This document shows, piece after piece, positions 6,589-15,187 of a DNA stretch of 23,011 bases. Positions within the stretch are counted from its first letter, which is position 1; the number at the start of each line of letters is the position of its first letter. The notes below the pieces were generated by a model that worked only from the letters and a program-made list of their open reading frames with translations, was not told the DNA's origin and made no database searches. The position numbers and the translations under genes were made by a program. The stretch comes from JBBITW01 sp037440525 (GTDB lineage Bacteria > Desulfobacterota > BSN033 > UBA1163): positions 1-23,011 of the forward strand of contig JBBITW010000041.1 of the NCBI GenBank assembly GCA_037440525.1, read 5' to 3'.

Positions 6589-7188
6589 ATGCGAGTCCAA
6601 ATGATCATCTCCGGTGTAGGAGGGCAGGGAATCCTTTTAATTACTCGGATTTTTGCTGCCTATGCCCTTGATGAAGGTTATCCAATTATTGGCTCAGAGG
6701 ACCATGGTATGAGCCAGAGGGGAGGATCTGTAATGACCCATTTAAAGATTGGAGAATTCCATAGCCCCCTCGTAAAAAAGGGAGATGCTGACATACTCCT
6801 CTCCCTTGAAAAGAATGAGGCTTACAAGACCCTCCATTACCTGAGGCCATCTACTGATAGACACGCTGCGGGGCTGTGTTTTATTAATGCCTCAGATCCT
6901 AAATATATGAATTCGGTGATTAAGAATTATTTAGAAGAAAAGGGGATTGAAATCCATATATTTCCTGCAGACCAGTTGGCAAAAGAGATGGGAATGGTTC
7001 AATCAACAAATATTGCACTTATTGGTTTTGCAACAGCCCACCCGAGATTTCCCTTCCCTTATGAAAAATTGAGAAAGGCTATCGAAAAGGTTACCCCAAA
7101 AAGATTTCAGGAAATTAATCTAAAGATTTTTGAAAGAGGATTCTTAAAAGGAAAAAATTTTATAGAGAACGGATTTCCTGTCTCATAA
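6589..7188 (+). CDS. iorB: Indolepyruvate ferredoxin oxidoreductase beta subunit
   Basis: This 199-residue protein is the small (gamma-type) subunit that pairs with IorA. The N-terminal GVGGQG at residues 9-14 and the 'GSEDHGMSQRGGSVMTHLKI' segment are characteristic of the 2-oxoacid:acceptor oxidoreductase gamma domain. Length is normal for IorB. It lies 11 bases after iorA, with an AGG-rich ribosome site before the ATG, so the two are co-translated from one transcript. Its last 29 bases overlap the end of the convergent ABC permease gene, and no hairpin terminator is visible between them. Confidence 0.92.
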   Translation: MRVQMIISGVGGQGILLITRIFAAYALDEGYPIIGSEDHGMSQRGGSVMTHLKIGEFHSPLVKKGDADILLSLEKNEAYKTLHYLRPSTDRHAAGLCFINASDPKYMNSVIKNYLEEKGIEIHIFPADQLAKEMGMVQSTNIALIGFATAHPRFPFPYEKLRKAIEKVTPKRFQEINLKIFERGFLKGKNFIENGFPVS

Positions 7189-8116
7189 ATACACTATAAG
7201 AAATCCCAAAACAAATGGCAGTAATCGCTATTAGAAATATGATATATGGTAGCACAACCATAATGCTCTGTCGCAGTCCAAGCGGGCCGGAGAAACGCTG
7301 TTGAGATAACTTTTCTAAGGGGCCCATTAAAACTACAGTCTTAGTTGTCTTTCTCGTTGGATCGATAATAGTCCCTGTTGAATCCGTATAAAGATGCATG
7401 GGGGAGATGAGGGAAAGGGCCTTTTGAACCCTTGCATGTCTTACAATGGCCTCAGGGTTTGAAGAAGCCACATCAGGGACAATTGAATCTGCTATGATAC
7501 TTGCACCAAGTGGAACAAAAAAGGAGAAGAATATCCATGCAGCAACCGAAGCAAGTGCAGATGTTGCAATGCTACGGAAGAGGATTGAGAATAGAATAGC
7601 CACTCCAAGCCAGAAGGAGACATAGATGATGCTTATGATTAAATAGATAGCAATCCTCCAGACCTCACTTAAACCAGGAACCACACCTACCATTTTCAGG
7701 CCAAGCCCTGTAATCATAAGGATAATGGAGGCCATCATGATGGAGATCGTTATTACACCTGCTAAAAACTTCCCATTAATTACGGAGTCCCGAAAGATGG
7801 GTTGAGATAGTAACCTGCTGAGGGTTCCTTCGTTCTTCTCTCTATTTATCATATCGAATCCGAGGACGAGACCGATAAGGGGTCCAAAGAAGGAGATAAA
7901 CTGAACAAGAGAGAAAAGGGCACCTCTTGAAGTAAATAACATTAGAAATACATATTGAGGTTTTGTTATCCCCGAAAGCTCCTGTCTTATATTTAAGCCT
8001 ACCATATAAGCAATGATAAGGCTGACCATGGTTATCAATGCAAATAGTATGATAAACCGATAACTGCTGAAATGATCCGCAAGTTCCTTTTTTACAATTG
8101 CCATCAAACCATGCAT
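7160..8116 (-). CDS. ABC-2 type exporter permease (NosY-like)
   Basis: The membrane subunit of an ABC exporter has 318 residues and about six predicted transmembrane helices, near residues 20-40, 68-90, 115-140, 153-178, 185-207 and 285-309. The cytosolic loop after helix 2 ('NREKNEGTLSRLLSQPIFR', residues 91-109) is typical of ABC-2/NosY-type permeases. An extracytoplasmic region lies between helices 5 and 6. The start is supported by AAGGAGG, placed inside the last codons of the ATPase gene, seven bases before the ATG; the two genes are translationally coupled. The substrate is unknown. The gene ends inside iorB, which reads from the other strand. Confidence 0.88.
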   Translation of the reverse strand: MHGLMAIVKKELADHFSSYRFIILFALITMVSLIIAYMVGLNIRQELSGITKPQYVFLMLFTSRGALFSLVQFISFFGPLIGLVLGFDMINREKNEGTLSRLLSQPIFRDSVINGKFLAGVITISIMMASIILMITGLGLKMVGVVPGLSEVWRIAIYLIISIIYVSFWLGVAILFSILFRSIATSALASVAAWIFFSFFVPLGASIIADSIVPDVASSNPEAIVRHARVQKALSLISPMHLYTDSTGTIIDPTRKTTKTVVLMGPLEKLSQQRFSGPLGLRQSIMVVLPYIIFLIAITAICFGISYSVFMRQEIRSL

Positions 8117-8118
8117 GG

Positions 8119-8871
8119 CTATGCCTCCTTAAAGTATTTCATATAAATCTCCTCGAGTGTATATCTTTCGCTCCCTATCCCCAGCTTCTCCTTTGCCAAC
8201 TGTTCCATTGGACCCTGGGCAACCATCTTCCCTTTTATCATGATTCCTACCCTGTTGCAGATTCTCTGAACGAGGTGTAAGAGATGAGAAGAGAGAACTA
8301 CAGTCATCCTTCTCTCTTCGCTAAGCCTTTTAATAAGATCCATCATCCAGTTGGTTGCATCTGGGTCCAATCCAAGTGTTGGTTCATCAAGGAAGGCAAC
8401 CTTTGGTTCCTTGATGAGAAGCTCTGCAATACCAAGGCGTTGTCTCATTCCCCTTGAATAGGCACCAACCTTCTTTTTCACCTCATCAGAAAGGCCAACT
8501 ATATTTAGAGCCCTCTCTATCCGCTTTTCTGCCACATCCTTTGGAAGGCCATTTAGCTCTGCAACGAAACTAAGGGTCTGGATGGCATCAAGATCACCAT
8601 AGAATCCCATATTTTCTGGCATATAGCCAATCATTCCCTTAACCTTTATGGGCTCTCGAGTAGGATCTACACCCAGAACCCTCGCCTTACCTCCTGTTGG
8701 CTCTGTTAAACCAAGAAGCATGAGAAGAGTAGTCGTTTTTCCTGCACCATTTGGCCCAAGAAATCCGAATACTTCCCCTTCCATTACTTTAAAAGAAAGG
8801 TTATCCACTGCCACCTGCTTGTTGTATATCTTTGTTAGATTCTCCGTTTCAATGATTATCTGGCTATCCAT
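8119..8871 (-). CDS. ABC transporter ATP-binding protein (CcmA/NosF-like)
   Basis: A 250-residue ATPase driving the adjacent permease. Walker A is GPNGAGKTT (39-47), the signature is YSRGMRQRLG (138-147), Walker B is VAFLDE (158-163) with catalytic Glu163, and the switch histidine is His196 in 'VVLSSHLLH'. Order and spacing match a complete, active ABC ATPase of the CcmA/NosF group. It starts one base after the stop of the NEW3 protein gene, with GGGAG about eight bases before the ATG, and is followed directly by the permease. The three genes form one operon. Confidence 0.93.
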   Translation of the reverse strand: MDSQIIIETENLTKIYNKQVAVDNLSFKVMEGEVFGFLGPNGAGKTTTLLMLLGLTEPTGGKARVLGVDPTREPIKVKGMIGYMPENMGFYGDLDAIQTLSFVAELNGLPKDVAEKRIERALNIVGLSDEVKKKVGAYSRGMRQRLGIAELLIKEPKVAFLDEPTLGLDPDATNWMMDLIKRLSEERRMTVVLSSHLLHLVQRICNRVGIMIKGKMVAQGPMEQLAKEKLGIGSERYTLEEIYMKYFKEA

Positions 8872-8872
8872 C

Positions 8873-10090
8873 TTAGCGTCTCCCTAAGTAACGGAATAAC
8901 CCTGTGAGTCCCACAACAACTCCAACTATAATACCTATACCAATCCATCCCCAGGAGGTGGATGGCTGAACAGAAACCCTGAATTCGAGATTCTTCTTTA
9001 CCTTCTCCCCCTCTACCTCAACACCTACTGAATAGTCTCCCACAAGCGCCTCTTCATAAGGGGTGATTATCAATTCAACCTGTTTTAAATCACCAGGCTC
9101 AATGGATGGAATCTTATCTGGTTTGAATTCAACCTTCCAATTCTCTGGTTTGAAAGATAAAAACTTAATATTTTGATTCGGGGCAGTACCTGTATTCTTG
9201 ATGTAAAAGGCAACATTAGCAGGCTTTCCCTGTTTCGCTTCGAGTGAAAGAAGGCCTGTTGCTGTGCCCAACTCCAGGGCATAACTTCCTGTTATGATGA
9301 CAGTAAGTTTTGCCTCTGCCCTCGCATCACCTGAACTCACCCTGACATTAATGGGATATTCACCAGCCTTCGCCAGTGGGGCTGGCTTAACTTCAACAGC
9401 CACTGTCTCGCTCTGATTTGCCTTTAATCTTATACTTGAGAAATATTTATCTTCATAGCGTGGCTTAAAATTTACCGTCCAGCCATCAGGGGCCACGGCA
9501 GATAGATCAAAAACAGCATCCTTATCCAACTTGCTTTCAGTCTCTATTGAAAATTCGAACTTTGCATCAGAGGGGCCACGTAAAACAGGATATGAGGTTG
9601 TAAGTTTAACTCCTTTTGCCTCCTTTACCCCTTTCTCCTTCTCCTCAACCTTTACCAAAATGGTCTGAGCCATGTTAAACTTACCGTCAGGTGTCTTTGC
9701 CTTGATCTTAAATTCATAGCTTCCAGGCTTGACCTTATCATCAGGAGTTGCTTCAAAGGTAAGTGTCTTATCCTGGCCTGATGGGACATGTGCACCCATA
9801 ACAGTAAATTTATATGTCTTAATCTTAGACTTCCAGTTCTTTGGCATTGAATCAATCCAGACCTCTACATCTTCGTTTGACTTCCCTCTGTTGTGAAAGA
9901 TTATATCCATGCTCACCTCTTCTTTGGGAGCAACAACAACTACTGGATACTCTGCTGCCATCTCAATTAGTCGATCGGGTTTCTTCTCTTCCTCACCCTT
10001 CTTTTCCTGGCCAAGAATGGGCAATGAGGGAATTAACAGTAGGAAGATAATAAGAGAGATAAAAACAAATCTTTGTGTCACCTTTTCCAT
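8873..10090 (-). CDS. Membrane-anchored triple NEW3-type protein of the ABC operon
   Basis: A 405-residue exported protein. The N-terminus is a signal peptide (RFVFISLIIFLLLIPSLPIL, then G-Q-E). The body holds three successive beta-sandwich repeats of about 110 residues. The last, with 'VAFYIKNTGTAPNQNIKF' and a 'VELIITP' strand, is a clear NEW3/CARDB-like fold. A single transmembrane helix (WIGIGIIVGVVVGLTGLF) followed by RYLGRR anchors the C-terminus with the bulk outside the membrane. Similar NEW3-ABC gene trios occur in other bacteria, where the protein probably captures or guides the exported substrate; the substrate is unknown. The start is ATG 10088-10090 with AGGAGG eight bases before it; a GTG nine bases upstream lies in the ribosome site and is rejected. 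Confidence 0.85.
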   Translation of the reverse strand: MEKVTQRFVFISLIIFLLLIPSLPILGQEKKGEEEKKPDRLIEMAAEYPVVVVAPKEEVSMDIIFHNRGKSNEDVEVWIDSMPKNWKSKIKTYKFTVMGAHVPSGQDKTLTFEATPDDKVKPGSYEFKIKAKTPDGKFNMAQTILVKVEEKEKGVKEAKGVKLTTSYPVLRGPSDAKFEFSIETESKLDKDAVFDLSAVAPDGWTVNFKPRYEDKYFSSIRLKANQSETVAVEVKPAPLAKAGEYPINVRVSSGDARAEAKLTVIITGSYALELGTATGLLSLEAKQGKPANVAFYIKNTGTAPNQNIKFLSFKPENWKVEFKPDKIPSIEPGDLKQVELIITPYEEALVGDYSVGVEVEGEKVKKNLEFRVSVQPSTSWGWIGIGIIVGVVVGLTGLFRYLGRR

Positions 10091-10230
10091 TAAATCCACC
10101 TCCTAAATTTTTTTTAATCATGGACAAAAATTCTAATTCTCTCTTCAATCTGTTAAATCGAAGTGATTAAAAAATTTTTTGATCCTTAATTTTAACAAAT
10201 TTTAATTATTAAGAGGATTTGAATACCTAA

Positions 10231-10259
10231 TAAATAATCAATCTACCTGTATTTGTCAA
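10231..10259 (-). promoter_or_regulatory. Promoter for the NEW3-ABC operon
   Basis: TTGACA (10254-10259) is followed after 17 bases by TATTTA (10231-10236) on the minus strand, about 140 bases before the NEW3 protein start. The -35 box overlaps the stop codon of the preceding small gene. The -10 is a poor match, but TATTT-type boxes recur at other promoters here. Confidence 0.45.
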
Positions 10260-10549
10260 GAAGCACCCATTAAATCCTGCTCTTCTTTCATCAACCTATC
10301 CCGACATTCTGTCAAATAATTACACATTGGCCCCTTACATAGCTCAATCTTTCTCCTCGTTTTTTTATCAGGTTTTGGCCTCCTTTTATCATCGGATATT
10401 GGCTCCTTGTATTCATTGTACCAGGTGCATTTGGATGACCAATCCTTTTTCACCATAAGAGAAACATAATCATCAATGATATCACATTTAATTGTTGTTA
10501 CATAGGCCTGCCAGCTCGGGAGTGGGAGATCGCTTTTTACCTCTTCCAT
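10256..10549 (-). CDS. Small unknown protein with five cysteines
   Basis: I do not recognise this 97-residue protein. It has cysteines at 22, 41, 71, 76 and 82, the last three as 'LCKGPMCNYLTEC', which could bind a metal. A lysine/arginine-rich segment (RRPKPDKKTRRK) lies before them. There is no signal peptide or membrane segment. The start is ATG 10547-10549 with a strong AGGAGG six bases before it; an upstream in-frame ATG lacks a ribosome site. The first 62 bases overlap the end of the preceding gene in another frame. It is the last gene of the long minus-strand run, and the promoter of the NEW3-ABC operon begins at its stop codon. Confidence 0.7.
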   Translation of the reverse strand: MEEVKSDLPLPSWQAYVTTIKCDIIDDYVSLMVKKDWSSKCTWYNEYKEPISDDKRRPKPDKKTRRKIELCKGPMCNYLTECRDRLMKEEQDLMGAS

Positions 10550-10853
10550 GATTATCCTCCTTTCTAAGAAATTCATAATTGTTAAAATTGTTTTCATCCT
10601 TTTCTTGAAATCTCATATTATATTTACCCCAATCAATGTCTTCAGCCTCAACTAAAATACCATAAGCCCTGCTATCATGGAGAAGGTAAATCTTATTATC
10701 CTCAATTCTATTAAATATCCATTCCCTCTCTCTTATATGCCTGTATGCCCCTTCTCGAAGTCTTACCCTTTGGCCCGGGATAATCCTGTTTAAGAAATTC
10801 TTTATGGCTGGATTAAAAGAAGGTGACTTCCTTTCATCCTTGATATTTCTCAT
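10488..10853 (-). CDS. Small unknown protein, basic and strand-rich
   Basis: A 121-residue protein I cannot assign. The middle ('GQRVRLREGAYRHIREREWI', 'NRIEDNKIYLLHDSRAYGIL') looks like a small beta-barrel with several arginines. The last 20 residues are polar and low in hydrophobic content, and are encoded where the next gene already begins. The ribosome site (AGAGGAAG, about ten bases before the ATG) is modest. It follows the DUF6178 gene by 40 bases on the same strand. The 62-base overlap with the next gene suggests that loss of an earlier stop lengthened it, or that the two are coupled. Confidence 0.65.
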   Translation of the reverse strand: MRNIKDERKSPSFNPAIKNFLNRIIPGQRVRLREGAYRHIREREWIFNRIEDNKIYLLHDSRAYGILVEAEDIDWGKYNMRFQEKDENNFNNYEFLRKEDNHGRGKKRSPTPELAGLCNNN

Positions 10854-10893
10854 AACTTGGATTACTTCCTCTTAAACCTCTAAAGGTCCTGAG

Positions 10894-12474
10894 CTAATTA
10901 AATCGGATCTCTTCTTTTATAAGACCCACTATTTCATCTATTAATGCCTCCTCATTATCTGAGAAATTAACCTTCTCTTTTATCCAATCTCTTAGATAAG
11001 GTATGGGATCCTTTCCACCTCTCCGAAATTCTATTATACAGTTTAATATCTCATCAATTGAGATTGGACGATCTTTATTGAAAGGCATAATCTGCTCCTG
11101 TAGAAAGGCATTTAAAATCACCATCTCCCACCTGAGTCCTTCTGAATAGGAGAAATGAGGAAGCGAAGAGAGTATCTTTCCGATCAATTCAATCCTATCG
11201 AGTTCCCTCTGCATAAAACGTATCTCTTCAAGTCTTTTAAATTCCCGAAAACCACCCTCTGGGAATTCCTCAAAAAATAGTGGCTTCTTCGATAACAATC
11301 CTCTTATTCTCTCATCACTTGGATAACCTAAAAAGGATAGAGGCACTCCCCTTTGCGAAAACCACCCCTTCTTCCATATCCTTTCAGCTTTCCATTTCAA
11401 TTCGAGTGAGGCACCAAACCCCAATTGAAAGATATATTTTAGGGGAATCTTACTCATATACGACAGTGCCTTCTTTATATCTCCTTCTGAGAGAAGTTCA
11501 AGGCCTATGCTGAGATAACCTCCTACCTTTTGTAAACCCCTTTTAATCGTCTCAAGATCAATCGATTCTGGTCGATCTGCAACCAGAGCCTGATTTGCCA
11601 TATATGCAAGCTCTCTCTTTATGCGGTCTATTAATTTTTTATCATCCAGCTCCTTTAAGCAAACGGAAAAAAACATCTCCTTATCTTTGTATATCAATGG
11701 ATAGAAGGAAGGTTTAATCTCCTCATCTATATCCAGAAGATTGATCTCTTTTTTTTCAATTAACTCCCTTAACCTTTTTGGATCCATATATTGATAGAGG
11801 GATAATGCCTCTTCCATTTTTGGGAACCCTTTATCTTCAAGCCTTGCCTCCCTAAAGTGAAGAGCTCTCTCTTCCAATTCCGCTTCTATCTCAATTGCTA
11901 CTTGATCAAGTAAATTCCAATAGAGATTAAGATTCAGTTGGGCCAACCATCTCAGTAATTGCTCTATATGGTTCTGAAGAGAAGGTTTTAATATTTCGAT
12001 ATAGTAGACTCCATCAACTGTAAAAAATTTCTGAATATTAAGGGATTCATCATTATCTTTGATATGGATACGGATGTTCTTCTTCAGGATTAGAAGGAGT
12101 GTATCAAGGTCTATGGATCGAAGCCATCTCTCTATTGCCTCTTCATCACATGAGAGTAAGATGGGAAGCCAGTGTTCAACCCTTTCAGGACTAAATTCAT
12201 ATCCTCTCCAGAGTTCCAGATCAAGGAGGTATTGATACTGTTCTGGAGACATCAATGATAGTAAGGCCAGAGCATCATTTTCACCAATCTCCTTTATAGT
12301 GATATATGCATCCCCCTCAGAGAGAGATTGGAAAAGGAGCATTGGATTGTGAGAATTTAAAATTCTCTCCATCCTCTCCTTACCCTGTAGCTCAAGTATC
12401 AATGGGATCTCCTCTTTAAGCATTATCTGGGTGGAGAGCTCTTTTTTCTCTTCAAGCAATTCCACATTATCCAT
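10894..12474 (-). CDS. DUF6178 family protein
   Basis: This 526-residue, mainly helical, acidic soluble protein matches my memory of DUF6178, a family of unknown function found mostly in deltaproteobacteria. Recognisable segments are 'MLLFQSLSEGDAYITIKEIG', 'LLSLMSPEQYQYLLDLELWR' and 'EHWLPILLSCDEEAIERWLR' in the first 120 residues. There is no signal peptide or transmembrane helix. The start lies three bases after the stop of the GH5-like gene, with a weak AGGGA ribosome site inside the end of that gene. It sits at the distal end of the sugar operon; whether it takes part in that pathway is unknown. Confidence 0.8.
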   Translation of the reverse strand: MDNVELLEEKKELSTQIMLKEEIPLILELQGKERMERILNSHNPMLLFQSLSEGDAYITIKEIGENDALALLSLMSPEQYQYLLDLELWRGYEFSPERVEHWLPILLSCDEEAIERWLRSIDLDTLLLILKKNIRIHIKDNDESLNIQKFFTVDGVYYIEILKPSLQNHIEQLLRWLAQLNLNLYWNLLDQVAIEIEAELEERALHFREARLEDKGFPKMEEALSLYQYMDPKRLRELIEKKEINLLDIDEEIKPSFYPLIYKDKEMFFSVCLKELDDKKLIDRIKRELAYMANQALVADRPESIDLETIKRGLQKVGGYLSIGLELLSEGDIKKALSYMSKIPLKYIFQLGFGASLELKWKAERIWKKGWFSQRGVPLSFLGYPSDERIRGLLSKKPLFFEEFPEGGFREFKRLEEIRFMQRELDRIELIGKILSSLPHFSYSEGLRWEMVILNAFLQEQIMPFNKDRPISIDEILNCIIEFRRGGKDPIPYLRDWIKEKVNFSDNEEALIDEIVGLIKEEIRFN

Positions 12475-12477
12475 CTT

Positions 12478-13644
12478 TCATCCCTGTTCTTCCTTAAACC
12501 TGCGATATAGTCTCTTGAGATTTGTCAATGGGGCTCTAAAATATTCTTCTGGTTCGATATCAATCCAATCGTATGATGATAGCCCCTTGCTTTCCTTTTT
12601 TTGAAAATCCTTTATAAGCGAAACATAGGGCTTTTGAGTGTTATCTTCATGAAAGAGTCCAAAAAATCTTTCATGTTCATTTTCATCGAGGGGAGGAAAA
12701 TCCCAAAGGGATTTTTTATAATCTCCATAACACCAGAAAAGTATTCCAATGAAAGGATAGCGATCGAGTTTCTTTAAGAGTCGCTCATAATAATCAAATG
12801 CCATCTCCTCTGAAATTACCTTTTCATAATTGAATTTTTCTGAAGATGGAATCCCCACCTCCTCGATCAAAACATCTTTAGAACCAAGCCATCGAGTAAG
12901 AAGGCCTAAGAAGGGAACAACATCTTCATCAAGCGGAGATTCAGAATATTTTGAATAGATAGAATAGGTATGTATTGATAAAAAGTCGCAGAATCTTGCG
13001 ACCTCATTCGGCCCCATCTTTCGATCCTCTTCTAAGTCCTCCTGATGAAGTCCGAGGGTTACGGGGATGGATTCATCCATTCTCTTTAGTTCTGATACCA
13101 TCTCCTCCAGCCATATAAGGGCATCTTCCCGTGAATCTGGAATTATTAGATTGGAGGGTTCGTTTCCAAGATCCCATGCCCATAGGGATGGATGCCCTTT
13201 GAGTGCACTGGATATCTCCCTTATAAGAATTTTCTGAGACTCCATAACCTCTCTATCTTTGTAAAAATTCTTAATCCTGTTCTTTTTCTTTCGACCTTCC
13301 GAGATTATGGGGAAGCGGGAATTATTTTCTCCAAAATCGAGCATCCAGGGAGGAAGAAAATTGACCCCGCTCATATGGCCTGTGAAGAAGGTAGGCAGTA
13401 TTTTAAGCCCATTTTTGTTGGCAATCTCCAGTACAGTAACAAGATGATCGATCCTCTCTGTTGAGACCTTTCGGGGCAGGGGTTGAAAATCCTCCCAGAG
13501 GAGAAAGATCCTAACTACATTGAGATTTGTCTCACTGATCCTTGAAAAATCATCTTCCAAAACACCACTTTCAAAACGGTGCCACCAGTTTATCCCTGAA
13601 TCTGCAGGCCAGTAATTCAGTCCTTTTATATATTCACCCCTCAT
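12478..13644 (-). CDS. Cytosolic GH5-like (beta-mannanase/cellulase-type) glycosidase
   Basis: A 388-residue TIM-barrel glycosidase of the GH5/clan-A type. 'RIFLLWEDFQP' follows the first strands. The acid/base is Glu162 in 'WDLGNEPS', and the nucleophile is most likely Glu262 in 'LIEEVGIP'. 'SIHTYSIYS' and 'ILFWCYGDY' are further active-site strands. There is no signal peptide, so it works on an intracellular substrate, which is unusual for this fold. Clustered with two GH130 proteins and a phosphomannose-isomerase-type cupin, a manno-oligosaccharide or mannoside is a likely substrate, but the sequence does not fix specificity. The start chosen is ATG 13642-13644 with GGAG six bases before it; an ATG 12 bases upstream has no ribosome site. 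It overlaps the cupin gene by 11 bases. Confidence 0.8.
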   Translation of the reverse strand: MRGEYIKGLNYWPADSGINWWHRFESGVLEDDFSRISETNLNVVRIFLLWEDFQPLPRKVSTERIDHLVTVLEIANKNGLKILPTFFTGHMSGVNFLPPWMLDFGENNSRFPIISEGRKKKNRIKNFYKDREVMESQKILIREISSALKGHPSLWAWDLGNEPSNLIIPDSREDALIWLEEMVSELKRMDESIPVTLGLHQEDLEEDRKMGPNEVARFCDFLSIHTYSIYSKYSESPLDEDVVPFLGLLTRWLGSKDVLIEEVGIPSSEKFNYEKVISEEMAFDYYERLLKKLDRYPFIGILFWCYGDYKKSLWDFPPLDENEHERFFGLFHEDNTQKPYVSLIKDFQKKESKGLSSYDWIDIEPEEYFRAPLTNLKRLYRRFKEEQG

Positions 13645-14029
13645 CTCTTTCTCCATCTAATGGTATTTTCACCCTGCCATAATCGTCCTCAATGCGAATA
13701 ACATCGTCCTCTGAAAAGCTATCACCCCTCTGGATTTCTATAAATGTGAGGGGTTCCTTTCCTATATTCTCAATCCTATGGGGTGACAAAATAGGTATAT
13801 CAATATAATCTCCCTCTCTTAGGTAGACCTCTCTTCCATCCAGTATAACTTTTGCCTCTCCCCTAACAACCATCCAGTGTTCACTTCTTAGACGATGTCT
13901 CTGATAGCTCAAACGATGCCCTGGATTGACCCATATCCTCTTGACCTTATGTGTGGGTTGATCATCAAGCACAAGGAATCCGCCCCATGGCCTTATCTCT
14001 TCAGATAATCCCTTTTTGTATATATTCAT
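13634..14029 (-). CDS. Stand-alone phosphomannose isomerase type II cupin
   Basis: A 131-residue single cupin equivalent to the C-terminal isomerase domain of bifunctional PMI/GMP enzymes. 'RPWGGFLVLDD' near the start is characteristic. Metal ligands are Gln43 and His45 ('YQRHR'), Glu50 ('SEHW') and His84 ('SPHRIEN'). The closing 'IEIQRGDSFSEDDVIRIEDD' matches the family. The likely reaction is fructose-6-phosphate to mannose-6-phosphate, feeding GDP-mannose supply; related stand-alone cupins may also bind other sugars. The nucleotidyltransferase half is absent. I chose ATG 14027-14029 because the family begins near there and GAAGGA precedes it, though spacing is short. An ATG at 14057-14059 lacks any ribosome site. 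It sits 35 bases after GT-C and overlaps the GH5-like gene. Confidence 0.85.
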   Translation of the reverse strand: MNIYKKGLSEEIRPWGGFLVLDDQPTHKVKRIWVNPGHRLSYQRHRLRSEHWMVVRGEAKVILDGREVYLREGDYIDIPILSPHRIENIGKEPLTFIEIQRGDSFSEDDVIRIEDDYGRVKIPLDGERDEG

Positions 14030-14064
14030 TTTTCCTTCATTACAAAAGCTTTTATCCATATTTT

Positions 14065-15174
14065 TTAAATTGGAGGGAAGGAACCCTCAATCCCCTTTTC
14101 GACTCTATAACCCCTCCAAAGGAGCTTATCTTCAATGGATTCAAAAAGTCTTATAAATCTTTCTGCAATGATTGAAGAAGAATTCATCATCACAAATTTC
14201 TCTGCCGTCTTTAAGGTTGATCTTACCCTATCACTTCCCTCAAATACCTCTCTGAGGGCTGACCCGAGTTCACTGTATTTAAAGACTTCCTTATCGAAGG
14301 TCTCAAAGAAATTGGTATCATATGCGAGAATCGGGCATCCCGAACCGAGACATAAAAATGCTGTTGAGGGAACAACCACAGCCTCAGCCGAATCCTTATG
14401 AACAAGCAATGCATCAGAGGCATGAAGATATGTATATAGATCCCTGATAGGAATATCCCCTTTTCTTAAATCAATAAATGGATATATGGAGCTCACTGCC
14501 TCGAAAAGTTCATACCAGTCTTCTATATGGGTCATTGTAAGAAGGATTAGCGGATAATCCTCATTTACTCTCTTGATTGTTGGAAGAAGGTGAAGATGAC
14601 GATAAACTCCTATTCCATAATTAAAAACTATTTTCTTATCGAGTGGAAGCCCGAGTCTTTTTCTTGCCTCAATCTTATTGCCATGCATTATGGGGTGACA
14701 TGGATAAGGTATTATAAAAATCTTATCCCGAGGATAGATCTTTTCTAAGAATCTCTTATACCTCCCATCAAAGCAGACGATTGCATCCCAATCGAATTTA
14801 TAAAATATTTCATCCTTTGGTGCTTTTCCTTCGTGAACAACAAAGATAGTTTTACATCTCTTTCTTATTTGTGGATAAATCCTCAAGAGGTCTTCCATTG
14901 GAAGGATCTCAAGGTTCTGGACAACAAAGACATCACAATCTAAATCCTTAAAAGGCTCTGGGTCAAAGAAATGGTCCTCTTTCTTATCAGGCCTTGGAAG
15001 GCGATAACATCTTTTTACATATGGTTCATCCAAATCGCTCTTGTAATCTTCCCATTCAACAGGTGCTAAGACCTTGAGCTCATGTCCCATCTCAACCCAT
15101 GCCCTTCCAACAAGCTCTGCATGAATCGATACCCCGCATGGTATGTTCCATCGACTCATCATTGTGATCTTCAT
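14065..15174 (-). CDS. GT-B fold glycosyltransferase, paralogue C
   Basis: A 369-residue soluble glycosyltransferase. The N-terminus 'MKITMMSRWNIPCGVSIHAE' is the first Rossmann strand and acceptor loop of a GT4-like enzyme and is clearly homologous to the proteins at 19719-20900 and 16980-18035. The donor-side motif reads 'VVVPSTAFLCLGSGCPILAY'; the two glutamates of the usual GT4 E-x7-E pattern are missing, as in both paralogues. Donor and acceptor cannot be read from sequence; GDP-mannose is plausible from context. The start is ATG 15172-15174 because TAAGGAGGTGAT, complementary to the 16S tail, lies at the right distance. An ATG six bases earlier overlaps that site, and the longer frame to 15231 would run into the GH130 gene. 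Confidence 0.85.
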   Translation of the reverse strand: MKITMMSRWNIPCGVSIHAELVGRAWVEMGHELKVLAPVEWEDYKSDLDEPYVKRCYRLPRPDKKEDHFFDPEPFKDLDCDVFVVQNLEILPMEDLLRIYPQIRKRCKTIFVVHEGKAPKDEIFYKFDWDAIVCFDGRYKRFLEKIYPRDKIFIIPYPCHPIMHGNKIEARKRLGLPLDKKIVFNYGIGVYRHLHLLPTIKRVNEDYPLILLTMTHIEDWYELFEAVSSIYPFIDLRKGDIPIRDLYTYLHASDALLVHKDSAEAVVVPSTAFLCLGSGCPILAYDTNFFETFDKEVFKYSELGSALREVFEGSDRVRSTLKTAEKFVMMNSSSIIAERFIRLFESIEDKLLWRGYRVEKGIEGSFPPI

Positions 15175-15187
15175 CTCCATCACCTCC

